Shown one piece after another: positions 27,369 through 37,211 of a DNA stretch of 64,000 bases. The translations under genes and the position numbers were made by a program. Each line of letters opens with the position of its first letter. The stretch's first letter is position 1. Under the pieces are notes generated by a model. That model saw only the letters and a list, made by a program, of their open reading frames with translations, made no database searches and had not been told where the DNA came from. Origin of the DNA: Sipunculus nudus. Taxonomy: Eukaryota; Annelida; Sipuncula; Golfingiida; Sipunculidae. The stretch lies in assembly GCA_026874595.1 (NCBI GenBank), contig JAPPUL010000076.1, positions 436,001-500,000 of the forward strand. Direction: 5' to 3'.

Positions 27369-28235
27369 TTACAATTTAGTGTAGAGTACGTCCGCTATAT
27401 CACTTGGAGTGTCACATACCTCAACTCCTGCCTCATTCAAAGCCTTTATTTTACTCTCGGCAGTTCCAAGCCCTCCTGATATTATCGCCCCGGCATGGCC
27501 CATTCGTTTTCCCTCCGGCGCCGTCCGTCCTGCTATAAACGATACTACAGGCTTTTTTATATTCTCTTTTATGTACGCTGCCGCCTCCTCCTCATCTGTC
27601 CCCCCAATCTCGCCTATTAGCGCTATGCCCTTTGTCTCTTTATCTTTATTAAACATTTCAAGTACGTCTATAAACCCTGTCCCAATTATTGGATCCCCGC
27701 CTATCCCGATACAGGTCGTCTGCCCAAGTCCTTTCTTTGTGACTGCATACACCACCTCGTACGTTAACGTACCGCTTTTTGACACTATCCCAACTATTCC
27801 TTCTTTTGCTATTTGGCCCGGCATTATACCTACTTTGCTCTTACCTGGTGTTAGCAACCCTGGACAGTTTGGCCCGATAACTCGTACCTCTTTCCCTTGT
27901 ATATAGTTATACATATTAAGAGCATCGTTTACCGGTATCCCTTCTGTTATACATACTACTAGCTTTATCCCAGCATCTACAGCCTCAAGTATTGCCTCGT
28001 ATGCAAACGCTGCCGGTACATATATTACCGACGTGTTTGCTCCCGTTTTACGTACTGCCTCATCTACAGAATCATATACCAAAACCCCTTCGACTCTCTC
28101 CCCTCCTTTTCCAGGAGTTACACCCCCAACCACGTTAGTTCCATAATTTAACATCTGTCGTGTGTGAAATGACCCATCTCGTCCCGTTATACCTTGTACT
28201 ATTAGCTTTGTATTTAAATCTATCAATATCCCCAA
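27369..28235 (-). CDS. sucD: Succinyl-CoA synthetase alpha subunit
   Basis: Forms the CoA-binding, phosphohistidine-bearing half of succinyl-CoA synthetase, which couples succinyl-CoA cleavage to nucleotide phosphorylation. The 288-residue product has [36 protein letters not shown] and the active-site histidine in [14 protein letters not shown]. The start codon is TTG at 28235 with AGGAG eight bases upstream. sucC lies 58 bases upstream on the same strand, the usual order. Confidence 0.97.
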   Translation of the reverse strand: MGILIDLNTKLIVQGITGRDGSFHTRQMLNYGTNVVGGVTPGKGGERVEGVLVYDSVDEAVRKTGANTSVIYVPAAFAYEAILEAVDAGIKLVVCITEGIPVNDALNMYNYIQGKEVRVIGPNCPGLLTPGKSKVGIMPGQIAKEGIVGIVSKSGTLTYEVVYAVTKKGLGQTTCIGIGGDPIIGTGFIDVLEMFNKDKETKGIALIGEIGGTDEEEAAAYIKENIKKPVVSFIAGRTAPEGKRMGHAGAIISGGLGTAESKIKALNEAGVEVCDTPSDIADVLYTKL

Positions 28236-28293
28236 TTTACCAACTCCTATTACTTTATTATATATTTAAATCTGTTTGAAATATATCTTTAGT

Positions 28294-29436
28294 CTAGCTT
28301 ACACCAACATTTGCGTGTTTTACCGCAAGCATAACTGCTTCATTCATACTCTCTGCTGTGTGCAGTTTAGTCCCTTCTAGTATCTTTCGTGCTTCCGTCT
28401 CGTTTGTTCCTGTCAGACGCACTACTATAGGCAACTTTATCTCTATTTGGCGCATCGCCTCCAAAAGTCCATTTGCTATGTCATCACAACGCGTTATCCC
28501 GCCAAAGATGTTTAGCAATATTGACCTTACATTCTTATTTGACGTTATTATCTCAAGCGCCTTTACCACTTTAATCGGATTTGAACTGCCTCCTACATCA
28601 AGAAAATTTGCAGGCTCACCTTTATATAGTTTTACTGCATCCATCGTTGCCATCGCAAGCCCGGCTCCGTTTACTATGCACCCTACGTAACCATCAAGAG
28701 CCACATACGATAACCCGTACTCTTTTGCTATTAGTTCGTTCTTGTCAATAGTATCAAAATCTATTAGCTCCTTTAAACTTGGGTGCCGCTCAAGTGCGTT
28801 CTCGTCAAAGTTTATCTTTGCATCTGCTGCTACCAAACTTCCATCCTTTAATATTGCAAACGGGTTTATTTCTACCAAGGAGCAATCCTTTTCCATGAAT
28901 ATTTTATACAAACTATCTGCTACCCTCATCCCTTCTTTTAATTGCTCTTTATCTTTTAATATATTTGAGAGTAAACGTCGCTTATGATAACTTCTAAGCC
29001 CTATTATCGGATCTACGTTTACTTTCGTTATTGCATCCGGATCCTTTGCTGCCACCTCCTCTATATCCATACCCCCTGCCTCGCTTGTCATGAACGTTAG
29101 CTTCTTGCTCCCTCTATCCAATATCACTCCAAGGTAAAGCTCCTTCTCTATTTTTACTGTCTCTACCACCAATACCTCTTTTGTTATAAGTCCCTTTATC
29201 TCCATCCCTAATATCTGCTCACCATACCTTTTTGCCTCATTAGCATCCCCTGCAAGCTTTACACCCCCTGCTTTCCCACGCCCCCCTACATGTACTTGCG
29301 CCTTTACTACTACAGGTCCGCCTATAGATTTTGCTATCTCGTATACTTCATCCGCACTCTTTGCAACTCCTCCATGCGGAGTTGGAATATCGTAACTTTC
29401 AAATATCTCTTTTGCTTGGTATTCGTGTATATTCAA
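28294..29436 (-). CDS. sucC: Succinyl-CoA synthetase beta subunit
   Basis: ATP-grasp subunit that binds the nucleotide and determines ATP or GTP preference. TTG at 29436, after GAGGG with suitable spacing, gives the canonical N-terminus NIHEYQAKEIFESYDIPTPH and 380 residues; the in-frame ATG at 29469 would add eleven residues unlike the family. Motifs include VVKAQVHVGGRGKAGGVKLA, EINPFA and LNIFGGITRCDDIANG. It starts a sucC-sucD operon. Other TCA-cycle genes are absent from the window. Confidence 0.96.
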   Translation of the reverse strand: MNIHEYQAKEIFESYDIPTPHGGVAKSADEVYEIAKSIGGPVVVKAQVHVGGRGKAGGVKLAGDANEAKRYGEQILGMEIKGLITKEVLVVETVKIEKELYLGVILDRGSKKLTFMTSEAGGMDIEEVAAKDPDAITKVNVDPIIGLRSYHKRRLLSNILKDKEQLKEGMRVADSLYKIFMEKDCSLVEINPFAILKDGSLVAADAKINFDENALERHPSLKELIDFDTIDKNELIAKEYGLSYVALDGYVGCIVNGAGLAMATMDAVKLYKGEPANFLDVGGSSNPIKVVKALEIITSNKNVRSILLNIFGGITRCDDIANGLLEAMRQIEIKLPIVVRLTGTNETEARKILEGTKLHTAESMNEAVMLAVKHANVGVS

Positions 29437-29643
29437 TTGCTTGCCCTCGCAATTTATCCATAAATTCAAAGTCTAAATATAACTATATTAATTTTTAATC
29501 TACAAGCTTTTATTTATATTTTTTCAATTCTTTAATTCTTTAATTCTATTCAGTTTATGAGGGCTTTATTTGCAGCTTTTTCTAGGTTTACATTGTTTTA
29601 GTTAGTTATTCAGATATGGAGAGCTTTATTAGTGCAATATAGC

Positions 29644-31374
29644 CTATTGCCAACTCTCTTTTAAGGCTACTCCGCTCCCTTTCAATTCCCCATATTCTAG
29701 CAGGTATGTTAAATATTCCATATAATTTCTACATTGCTCTATCGCCTCAACTGGGGTTTTATTTGTTAACTTCTTTCGGCCATCTAAACTATTATCAAAA
29801 CTAAGGCGCTCATCTTTTCCTTGAATGCTTTCCTTATGGCTTAATATGTTATTTGTTATCTCGCTTAACTTATAAGACACTCCCATTACAAGTTCTCTTA
29901 CCTTTTGGCTTTTGCTAATACGTTCAAGCCCAAGCTTATGTAATTTGTCGGGCGGCCCTCCTGTTGATCCAAGTTCTAACTCATTTATATACTTTACTAA
30001 AGTTGCATACTCCTTTAGACTATCATGTACACGCGCAAACTCTATATATATATCATTTAATTCATGCTTATAGTCTATTCTTTGCCCGCTATCCCAGTCT
30101 ATTGTAAATTTTATCTTATTTGACGTTAAGATAAATGAAAACTCTTTGTCAAACTCATGTAATATAACGTATATCTTATATAATTTGTCGTTTGAATTTA
30201 TATAATTTGTTAGAGACCTTGGATTTGCTTCACCTGCCTTGTCGTACGATAAACTTTCTATCCACTCCCTTCCTGCTTTTAACTCATCCGAAAGCTCAAA
30301 ATCAGTATCATCGTTACCTTTAATATCTTCAAGAACTTCTGAGAGGTTTTTGTTGTCTGTCTCCATAACATCCGCAAGTTCCTCACGTTCTATTATAGTG
30401 TTATTTATTATATAATCTATTGTTTTTTCTTCTGGTATGTTTAATGTTTGGTTTAACTTATCATAAGATTCTATTTCTATATTCATATTTATTGTCTTAC
30501 AATGGCAATAGTGTAGCATCAATAAATAGGTGCTGAATATATTATTTAGTATTGTCTTAAGCATTTCACTTAGTTTCTCTAAATCTTTATCCTTTTCCTT
30601 TTTTAGGTATAAAGCACAAGCCTTTTGTAGGATACTCTCAAGTAATACTCTATGGGGTCTGTATAGGTGTATCCTCTTATATATTATGCTTAACGTATCA
30701 CCTATAATATCTTTATCCAGGTCTCCTTTATGATTTAATAATATCTGTCTTAAATTTGCAAAATCACCTGACTTGTAAACTTTTTCTCCAAGCTTTAATA
30801 ACTCGTATCCGTATTCATCATTTGAAAACCCTAATCGTATAGACTCTTCAAGAGCAACATCCGCTGGTTGGCTAACTCGCTTACATAACATCGAAAGGTT
30901 TATTAGATTATTTTCTAGATTATTCGTCAGTTTTTTTATGAATTCCCTTTTATACCGTCGTCCTGTTAGGTTCGTGAGTCCTGATAGGTAGGTGTTTATG
31001 TTTAATGTTAATCTCTCAAAAAATGGACGTCTTTTCCCTTTTACAATTTCTACATAATCATTTATTCCCTGCTCTTTTTTAATTAGCCATTCAGCTTTAT
31101 CCTCACTTCTAATAGATTCTTTTGACCTTTGTATTTTTGATCTGTCTTTTAAAGCTTTTGCCTTTTCAAAGCTTTCCTTATCCCACTTGCTCCTCTTTAG
31201 CGGTATCCTAATATTTCCTTTTTTCGGTGTTTTTATAACCCCTCCGTGCTTTTTAAATTTTTCTAGAAGCTTCTTTTGTTCTTCTTCATTTAATTTATTT
31301 GCACCAAGCCTTTTGTGCATGTTATCAAAATCATCGTGGGACATACAGCTTCCTAATACACTTGATTTTTTCAC
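29644..31374 (-). CDS. Unrecognised 576-residue helical cytoplasmic protein
   Basis: I do not recognise this protein. It has no signal peptide or membrane helix. The first 130 residues are strongly basic and charged (KKLLEKFKKHGGVIKTPKKG, RIPLKRSKWDKESFEKAKAL), perhaps binding nucleic acid or acidic partners. The middle is helical with a CHC motif (HYCHCKT, about residue 295), and the rest is acidic to neutral with few aromatic clusters. It stands alone between sucC and the M23 gene. A 21-bp palindrome lies about 35 bases upstream of its ATG. It might be a lineage-restricted spirochaete-type conserved protein, but I cannot confirm this. Confidence 0.75.
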   Translation of the reverse strand: MKKSSVLGSCMSHDDFDNMHKRLGANKLNEEEQKKLLEKFKKHGGVIKTPKKGNIRIPLKRSKWDKESFEKAKALKDRSKIQRSKESIRSEDKAEWLIKKEQGINDYVEIVKGKRRPFFERLTLNINTYLSGLTNLTGRRYKREFIKKLTNNLENNLINLSMLCKRVSQPADVALEESIRLGFSNDEYGYELLKLGEKVYKSGDFANLRQILLNHKGDLDKDIIGDTLSIIYKRIHLYRPHRVLLESILQKACALYLKKEKDKDLEKLSEMLKTILNNIFSTYLLMLHYCHCKTINMNIEIESYDKLNQTLNIPEEKTIDYIINNTIIEREELADVMETDNKNLSEVLEDIKGNDDTDFELSDELKAGREWIESLSYDKAGEANPRSLTNYINSNDKLYKIYVILHEFDKEFSFILTSNKIKFTIDWDSGQRIDYKHELNDIYIEFARVHDSLKEYATLVKYINELELGSTGGPPDKLHKLGLERISKSQKVRELVMGVSYKLSEITNNILSHKESIQGKDERLSFDNSLDGRKKLTNKTPVEAIEQCRNYMEYLTYLLEYGELKGSGVALKESWQ

Positions 31375-31731
31375 CCTATCTTATTTAGTTTATTAAAGTA
31401 GTTTTTTAAAATAAAGCTACTTTATTTTAGCTTATAAGGTTATGTTTTTTTTATTTTATTTTAGTTTTTAGGAACTAAGCCTAAGTAACATTATAAATAT
31501 TAAATACTATATTTAGTGTGGATATAAGTTTAGCTTTTTAGTTCAAAAAGTCAATTTATCATGTCGATTTAACCCTTATTAGCTTTATATATTATTTCTT
31601 TGAGCCGACCTTTCTCTTGTTGGATTCTTAAGTATGATAGTTTAAACACTGTTTTATAGTTTGTTTTTAATCTCATATTTTGTTTTTTGAATACTTAATT
31701 TAAGGCGTTTTTTTGTAAAGGTTTATAATTT
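31375..31731. other. AT-rich divergent intergenic region
   Basis: 357 bases between the divergent 576-residue gene and the M23 gene. No gene is supported. Apart from the palindrome at 31408-31428 I see only T-rich low-complexity sequence. Confidence 0.7.
31408..31428. promoter_or_regulatory. Perfect 21-bp palindrome (9-3-9), candidate operator or hairpin
   Basis: AAAATAAAG-CTA-CTTTATTTT is a perfect nine-base inverted repeat with a three-base centre, placed just upstream of the leftward 576-residue gene. A dimeric regulator site or a leader hairpin would both fit. Confidence 0.45.
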
Positions 31732-32919
31732 ATGGTTTTAAATAAAAAAGTTATTTTCATAATCGTTTTAGCATCTGTTATCCTTTCTTTTGTACTAAGC
31801 CTTATTAGTCCTTTGGGCTCAAGTCCAAAGAATGAAAATATTAAACAGGAGCAAAGTGTATTTAGTAGTAACGCCTTAGCTACAAGTAACACCTTAGCTA
31901 CAAAGGATAATTCAACTATTTTTAATGACAATTCTAATGATACTAAACAAAATAGCAACTTTAATCAGAAGCACAATAATAATAATCCGTCTGAAGCTTA
32001 TATTAAAGATTTGTCAACTAAATTATCTAAGTCTAAAGACAAGAAAAATAGTAATTATGTAAATTTCCTTTATGCCTTTTTGAACCTTGATTTTAATGAC
32101 AGCGATGAGGATACTTTCTTACTTGACCAAAACTCCTTAATTGTTGAGTATGATGGCTACTACAACAATATGGAGTTCCAAACTTATACTATAAAAAAAG
32201 GTGATAACTTAATTTCTATTGCCAAAAAGTTTAATAGCAATATTGATACTTTAATCTCATTTAACAAGATTCAGGGAATGCGTTATCTATCTATTGGTGC
32301 TATACTTGTTATCCCAAGTATTAAAGGTATTTTGCATACTGTTAAAAAAGGAGATAGCCTTGATAAGATATCTAAAAAGTACGATGTTCGCCTTAGTGAT
32401 ATTATTTATATAAATGCCCTTAACAAATTATCAATTACTATGGGAGAGCGTCTTTTTATACCTGGTGCTAAATTGCCTGCTGAGAGTCATCTTAGACTAC
32501 TCAAAGATATATTTGCAAGGCCTGTTAGTGGAGTAATCTCATCGACTTATGGAGTACGTTTACATCCAGTTTATAAAAAGTATAAACTTCATACAGGACT
32601 TGATATTAAGGCTCGTCGTGGCTCTCCTGTACGTGCTGCTCGAGCTGGTAAAGTTATATTTGCTGGATGGAAGGGTGCTTATGGTAAGCTAGTTATTCTC
32701 TCGCATGGGAAGGGGGTTACAACTTATTATGGACATCTTTCTAGAATTCTAACGAGAAGAGGTAGAAGAGTTAGCGCCAAACAAATAATTGGCAAGGTAG
32801 GCAGCACCGGTGTTTCTACTGGTCCGCATTTGCACTTTGAGATTAGAAAAAACAATAAACCTCAACGTGTTTTACGTAAGTTTCGCGGATTACATGGTCG
32901 GGTTGGCGGGTACTGGTAA
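31732..32919 (+). CDS. LysM/M23 murein endopeptidase family protein
   Basis: Cell-wall peptidase of 395 residues. An N-terminal membrane or signal segment (IFIIVLASVILSFVLSLI) is followed by an Asn/Lys-rich linker, two LysM domains (about 148-193 and 200-243; YTIKKGDNLISIAKKF and HTVKKGDSLDKISKKY) and an M23 domain (about 262-390). The zinc ligands are visible as His290 and Asp294 in HTGLDIKARRG and HxH in GPHLHFEI (about 365-367), so it should be catalytically active, unlike EnvC/NlpD-type activators. Its last 13 codons form the start of the 86-bp repeat array that follows. Confidence 0.93.
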   Translation: MVLNKKVIFIIVLASVILSFVLSLISPLGSSPKNENIKQEQSVFSSNALATSNTLATKDNSTIFNDNSNDTKQNSNFNQKHNNNNPSEAYIKDLSTKLSKSKDKKNSNYVNFLYAFLNLDFNDSDEDTFLLDQNSLIVEYDGYYNNMEFQTYTIKKGDNLISIAKKFNSNIDTLISFNKIQGMRYLSIGAILVIPSIKGILHTVKKGDSLDKISKKYDVRLSDIIYINALNKLSITMGERLFIPGAKLPAESHLRLLKDIFARPVSGVISSTYGVRLHPVYKKYKLHTGLDIKARRGSPVRAARAGKVIFAGWKGAYGKLVILSHGKGVTTYYGHLSRILTRRGRRVSAKQIIGKVGSTGVSTGPHLHFEIRKNNKPQRVLRKFRGLHGRVGGYW

Positions 32920-33391
32920 GTATAACTCGTATTTAATTAGTTTAGCTAGCCGTACATCTTTGTAAGTTTCGCGGATTGCATGGCAGGGTTGGCGGGTACT
33001 GGTAAGTATAACTCGTATTTAATTAGTTTAGCTAGCCGTACATCTTTGTAAGTTTCGCGGATTACATGGTCGGGTTGGCGGGTACTGGTAAGTATAACTC
33101 GTATTTAATTAGTTTAGCTAGCCGTACATCTTTGTAAGTTTCGCGGATTACATGGTCGGGTTGGCGGGTACTGGTAAGTATAACTCGTATTTAATTAGTT
33201 TAGCTAGCCGTACATCTTTGTAAGTTTCGTGGTTTGCATGGTCGGGTTGGCGGGTACTGGTAAGTATAACTCGTATTTAATTAGTTTAGCTAGCCGTACA
33301 TCTTTGTAAGTTTCGTGGTTTGCATGGTCGGGTTGGCGGGTACTGGTAAGTATAACTCGTATTTAATTAGTTTAGCTAGCCGTACATCTTT
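32876..33391. repeat. Six tandem 86-bp repeats joining the M23 and DUF445 gene ends
   Basis: The unit begins at the end of the M23 gene (GTAAGTTTCGCGGATTACAT) and ends in TAGCTAGCCGTACATCTTT, which is the reverse complement of the DUF445 C-terminus and stop. TTTCG occurs at 32881, 32967, 33053, 33139, 33225 and 33311, exactly 86 bases apart. Copy 1 is inside the M23 CDS; copy 6 reaches into DUF445. Copies 1, 3 and 4 agree, copy 2 has GCGGATTGCATGGCAGG, and copies 5-6 share GTGGTTTGCATGG. Differences are confined to the M23-tail part. The region 32920-33375 contains nothing else. Confidence 0.97.
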
Positions 33392-34944
33392 CTTAATATC
33401 ATATAAATAACTTGTAAAGCTCCTATAGTTGCGCCAAGCAGTGCTCCGAATATGTTTATCCACCTAAGATGTCGTTTTACTATCATAAGCATTATGTCCT
33501 CAACGCGCTGAAGTGGAAAGGCATTTATTTTATCTTTTATTAAACTCTTTATATTAAGCTGTAAAAGCATACCCTCTAGGTTTTGTTCTGTTAGCTCTAT
33601 TAGCTTATTGGCAAGTGTTTTAGATATTTTGTTATTTGCAGCATAGTCAATATTAAAAATGTCTTTAAGCGGTCCTATCTCTTTATGATATATAAAGTTA
33701 TCTATAGCTTCGTTTGCTTTCAAAGTTGTCATATTAAAAGTGTGCTCCTCTCTTAATGCATTTATTATAGTATTTGTAAGCTTTTCTTTAAAAAGCTCTT
33801 TGGTATTTGCTCCTAGTATATCATTTATTTTGTTTTCTTTTATGCTTTTAAGCGACGATTTTATAAAGCCGGAAAGTCCCTTTAAAACACTCTCGTTTTT
33901 CATGTAATTTAGAATATGGGCTGTTACGTCATTTAAAACGCTTTCTTTATCAAAGCCTATCTCATTTATTTTCGTTTTTAGTATCTCATTAATCTGCTCA
34001 TCTATTTTGGATGCAATCTCAGCTTGTTTTTGCTCTTCCCGCAAGCTGTCAAATCCTTTATATATAAACTCTCTAACAAGCGGGTGTAAGCTTTCGTCTA
34101 TAAAGTCCTCAATAAGGAGTACAGAAGAGAAAAACTGTATAAAGACGCTTGAATTTTGAACGTAGTCCAAAATCATCTCTCGTAAGATGTTAAATAGCTG
34201 AATATCTAACTTTAGTTCAAAAACTGTTTGTTGTGCTTTGTTTATAATGTTTGGTAAGTTTTGAATTATCTTAGCCTTTAATACATTAACTAGAGGGGCA
34301 GGGATTACGGTATTTAATTCTTTGTTGCTATTTGCAATATCTTTTATTTTATCTTTAATAAAGGTATTAGCATTTTGGGAGTCTAATTCCTTAATGATTA
34401 AAGGGTTTAAAACGTCGTCTATAAAATAGTTTATGTTATGATCAGATATAATGTCGCTTAGTTTTTTGTTTGAAATAGTTTCGACTATATTAGAAAGGAG
34501 TAAGCTTATAATGGCATCAAATCTTTGACTATGTAAAAATGCCTTATATTTTTGTTTAAGAATATGTTTAATGTTGGAAAGAGCTTTGTTGAAAGTAGGT
34601 TCTAAGTTTTTAGGGATTAAGCTTATAATGGTTTTGATATTATAGTTTAGCAGGGATTTTATTTTACTTTGTATAATAGAGGTCAATGTATCTAAGAATT
34701 TAGGAGAAGCTATTTTATCTTTAATAGTTTTAGGGGTAAGAAGCTTGTTACTGACTAAAGCAGCAATACTTAAAGCAAATTCGTTTCTGTGTTTAGGTAT
34801 TATACCCGGGGTTAAAGGTATTTTAAATCTTGCAATGTATTTAGGGTTATTAGGTTTAAAAAGCATTTTGATGGCAATATAGTTTGTTAAATACCCTATT
34901 AAAGCGCCGACTAAAGGTGGTATTACAAATTCTAAGATATTCAT
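33376..34944 (-). CDS. DUF445-family membrane protein
   Basis: A 522-residue protein with membrane helices only near the two ends: N-terminal EFVIPPLVGALIGYLTNYIA with the family motif GYLTNYIAIKMLFKP, and C-terminal INIFGALLGATIGALQVIYM. The long middle is helical and probably lies outside the inner membrane. PLTPGIIPKHRNEFA near residue 50 is the second DUF445 hallmark. The function is not established; the YheB/YjiN-like family is linked to the envelope. It converges with the M23 gene through the 86-bp repeats. Confidence 0.85.
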   Translation of the reverse strand: MNILEFVIPPLVGALIGYLTNYIAIKMLFKPNNPKYIARFKIPLTPGIIPKHRNEFALSIAALVSNKLLTPKTIKDKIASPKFLDTLTSIIQSKIKSLLNYNIKTIISLIPKNLEPTFNKALSNIKHILKQKYKAFLHSQRFDAIISLLLSNIVETISNKKLSDIISDHNINYFIDDVLNPLIIKELDSQNANTFIKDKIKDIANSNKELNTVIPAPLVNVLKAKIIQNLPNIINKAQQTVFELKLDIQLFNILREMILDYVQNSSVFIQFFSSVLLIEDFIDESLHPLVREFIYKGFDSLREEQKQAEIASKIDEQINEILKTKINEIGFDKESVLNDVTAHILNYMKNESVLKGLSGFIKSSLKSIKENKINDILGANTKELFKEKLTNTIINALREEHTFNMTTLKANEAIDNFIYHKEIGPLKDIFNIDYAANNKISKTLANKLIELTEQNLEGMLLQLNIKSLIKDKINAFPLQRVEDIMLMIVKRHLRWINIFGALLGATIGALQVIYMILRKMYG

Positions 34945-34966
34945 ATAAGTTTCTTTCCTCTTCCTT

Positions 34967-35009
34967 TTATCTAATCTTTTTATCTAATCTTTTTGTCTAA
35001 TCTTTTTGT
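34967..35009. repeat. Three 14-bp tandem repeats upstream of DUF445 gene
   Basis: TATCTAATCTTTTT-like units occur three times between the divergent DUF445 gene and rplU; the third has G for the first A. Confidence 0.8.
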
Positions 35010-35171
35010 TGTTAAAATATGTGTTTTATAAAGGGATTTAATAATTTATTAGGATAATAGAATAATTTATAATAAAGGCTTTGAAAATAAGAAAGATAAT
35101 ATTATATTTAGCTTTCAAAATTGCAGGGTTTAATTTAGTATATAATATTAATGATATAGGGTTTAGATAAG

Positions 35172-35510
35172 ATGTACGCGATAGTAGAGCTTCAAGGTAA
35201 ACAGTTTAAAATTAAAGAGGGCACGAAAATAGCTATACCATATCTTGGGGACGAGACGAAAGAAGGGGATGAGTGTGTTATAGACAAGGTATTATTTTGT
35301 GGAGGTGAGGCTGGCAAGAAAGCTCTAGTTGGGACTCCTTACATTTTGGGAGTTGAGATTAGCGCTAAGGTTACGAGTCCACTTTTGAAAGATAAAAAAG
35401 TAATAGTTTATAAATTCAAACGAAGAAAGGATTATCATAAAAAGCAAGGGCATAGGCAAAAGTACACAGAGATTGAGATATCACAAATAGCTTTAAAAGA
35501 GGCGAGTTAG
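35172..35510 (+). CDS. rplU: Ribosomal protein bL21
   Basis: Large-subunit protein, 112 residues. MYAIVELQGKQFKIKEGTKI is the standard N-terminus and KVIVYKFKRRKDYHKKQGHR the RNA-binding signature. The C-terminus (ALKEAS) is a little longer than usual. Bases 35488-35499, covering its last codons, are repeated at 35508-35519 across the stop. rpmA follows after 84 bases. Confidence 0.97.
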   Translation: MYAIVELQGKQFKIKEGTKIAIPYLGDETKEGDECVIDKVLFCGGEAGKKALVGTPYILGVEISAKVTSPLLKDKKVIVYKFKRRKDYHKKQGHRQKYTEIEISQIALKEAS

Positions 35511-35594
35511 CTTTAAAAGTTAGCTTTTGCTGTGTTTGTTAGTGTTTGTTATAGAAGAAAGTTAAAGAAGTTAATATAAGCAGGAGAGATAATA

Positions 35595-35858
35595 ATGGCA
35601 CATAAGAAGGGAGGAGGGAGTTCACGTAATGGTAGAGATAGTCATTCACAAAGGCTTGGAGTAAAACGTTTTGCAGGGGAGCTTGTATCTGGGGGGAGTA
35701 TATTAGTTAGACAACGGGGGACTCGTTTTTCAGCTGGTGTTAATGTTGGTCGAGGACGGGATGATACTTTATATGCTAAGGTTTCAGGGAAGGTGTCGTT
35801 TGAAAAATACAAGAGTTATAAGAAAACAAGGCGTCGAATAAGCGTAACGCCGATTTAG
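35595..35858 (+). CDS. rpmA: Ribosomal protein bL27
   Basis: Large-subunit protein near the peptidyl-transferase centre, 87 residues. [20 protein letters not shown] is diagnostic. The initiator Met is followed directly by AHKKG, so there is no N-terminal prepeptide of the kind cleaved in Firmicutes; this points away from that phylum. The usual third gene, obg, is absent; the next gene is convergent nth. Confidence 0.98.
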   Translation: MAHKKGGGSSRNGRDSHSQRLGVKRFAGELVSGGSILVRQRGTRFSAGVNVGRGRDDTLYAKVSGKVSFEKYKSYKKTRRRISVTPI

Positions 35859-35926
35859 AAATCCTACCCTAATTTATCATTTATAAAAAGCTTTTATCAT
35901 ATATAAAAACCGAAGCTTTAACACAC

Positions 35927-36577
35927 TTAGGTAACGTCTACCTTTTGGCACAAATCTTGTATTTTACATAAGCTACAAAGAGGCTTTATAGGTTTGCAAT
36001 GATTTTGCCCGTATGCAACAAGTAAAGTGTTAATATCTATCCAATATTCCTTTGGTAGCTTATTCCTAAGGCGCATCTCAGTTTCTAACGGATCTTTAGT
36101 TTTAACATAACCGAGCCTATTCATAATTCTGTGAACGTGTACGTCTACACAAATTCCTGGTTTACCATAACCAAGAGTTAAAACGAGATTGGCGGTTTTG
36201 CGACCAACTCCGGGCAATGCTAATAATTGTTCAAGATCAGATGGTACGACCCCGGAATATTTATGCTTTAATATATTACATACCGCTTTAATATTTTTAG
36301 CTTTGACGCGATAAAAGCCAACGGGATAAATTACTTTCTCAATCTCTTTTTCACTTAACTTAAGCATACTGTTAACATCATTTGCGATTTTAAATAGTCG
36401 TTTTGAGGCTTCATGAGTTGTTATGTCTTTAGTACGCAGGCTTAGGATTGTTGATATTAGAATATGAAAGGGTTTAATACTCTTGTTCTTTGCATATTCT
36501 GTTACTATTGGGGTTTTGAACTTTTTAATCTCTTCTTTAAGGATTGTGACTATTTTGTGTATGTCCTGATCGCTCAT
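35927..36577 (-). CDS. nth: Endonuclease III
   Basis: DNA glycosylase/AP lyase for oxidised pyrimidines, 216 residues. The helix-hairpin-helix LPGVGRKTANLVL carries the catalytic Lys, and Asp is in CVDVHVHRIMNRLG. The [4Fe-4S] loop is intact with C-x6-C-x2-C-x5-C (HCKPIKPLCSLCKIQDLC). Its ATG directly follows the carD stop, so the two are translationally coupled. Confidence 0.97.
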   Translation of the reverse strand: MSDQDIHKIVTILKEEIKKFKTPIVTEYAKNKSIKPFHILISTILSLRTKDITTHEASKRLFKIANDVNSMLKLSEKEIEKVIYPVGFYRVKAKNIKAVCNILKHKYSGVVPSDLEQLLALPGVGRKTANLVLTLGYGKPGICVDVHVHRIMNRLGYVKTKDPLETEMRLRNKLPKEYWIDINTLLVAYGQNHCKPIKPLCSLCKIQDLCQKVDVT

Positions 36578-37138
36578 TTAAGTTGTGGCTTTGGTACTAT
36601 TTTGTGAGTTACTCTTAAGCCTTTGAGCTACTCTTGAACTTAGTTTTTGATTTTCATTCTCCATTGCAAGAAGTTTTAAAATCTCTTTGCCTACAGTGTC
36701 TTTGTCTAGATTGTCAGTATAGCTAAGTTCGTCTGTAAGAAGCTGAAACGCGCTGTCATAAATCTTCTTTTCGCCTCGACTAAGTTCTTTTATGTTATTT
36801 CGATTATAAAGGTCCCTAACAACTTCGGCCAAAACCTTTATAGACCCTTCTCTTACTTTATGCTGATTATTAGTATAACGTGTCTTCCAATCAAGCTTTA
36901 TACCCTCCGGAGGGCTTTGTAAAATATCTTTAATCTTGTAAAATGATTCATTGGGCAGTAGTTTTCTAAGCCTTGCTTTTTCCGATTGGCTTACTGGGAT
37001 CATTACGGTCATAAGGCTTTCATTTAACTTTATAAAGTAGTAAGGTTGCTTTTTATTTAGCACCTCTTTCTCTTCAACTTTTACTATTGTACCAACTCCA
37101 TGCATAGGATATACTACAATATCACCTTCCTTAAACAT
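36578..37138 (-). CDS. carD: CarD/CdnL-family transcriptional regulator
   Basis: Regulator that binds the RNA polymerase beta subunit and stabilises open promoter complexes, known in myxobacteria, mycobacteria and spirochaetes. The N-terminal Tudor-like domain is clear (FKEGDIVVYPMHGVGTIVKV). The helical C-terminus includes LYNRNNIKELSRGEKKIYDS and LTDELSY, as in the family. ATG at about 37138 has AGGGGAG upstream; the frame also opens at TTG 37156. The product is 186 residues. It heads a carD-nth pair. Confidence 0.9.
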   Translation of the reverse strand: MFKEGDIVVYPMHGVGTIVKVEEKEVLNKKQPYYFIKLNESLMTVMIPVSQSEKARLRKLLPNESFYKIKDILQSPPEGIKLDWKTRYTNNQHKVREGSIKVLAEVVRDLYNRNNIKELSRGEKKIYDSAFQLLTDELSYTDNLDKDTVGKEILKLLAMENENQKLSSRVAQRLKSNSQNSTKATT

Positions 37139-37211
37139 CTTAACTCCCCTATACAATTTACTTTACTATTTATATTCTACTTATATTCTACAACACCTAA
37201 TTTATCGACTT

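Noticed and set aside
32876-33391. CRISPR array
   Set aside because: The 86-bp units abut without unique spacers, and they contain gene ends from both flanking genes. No cas gene is near.
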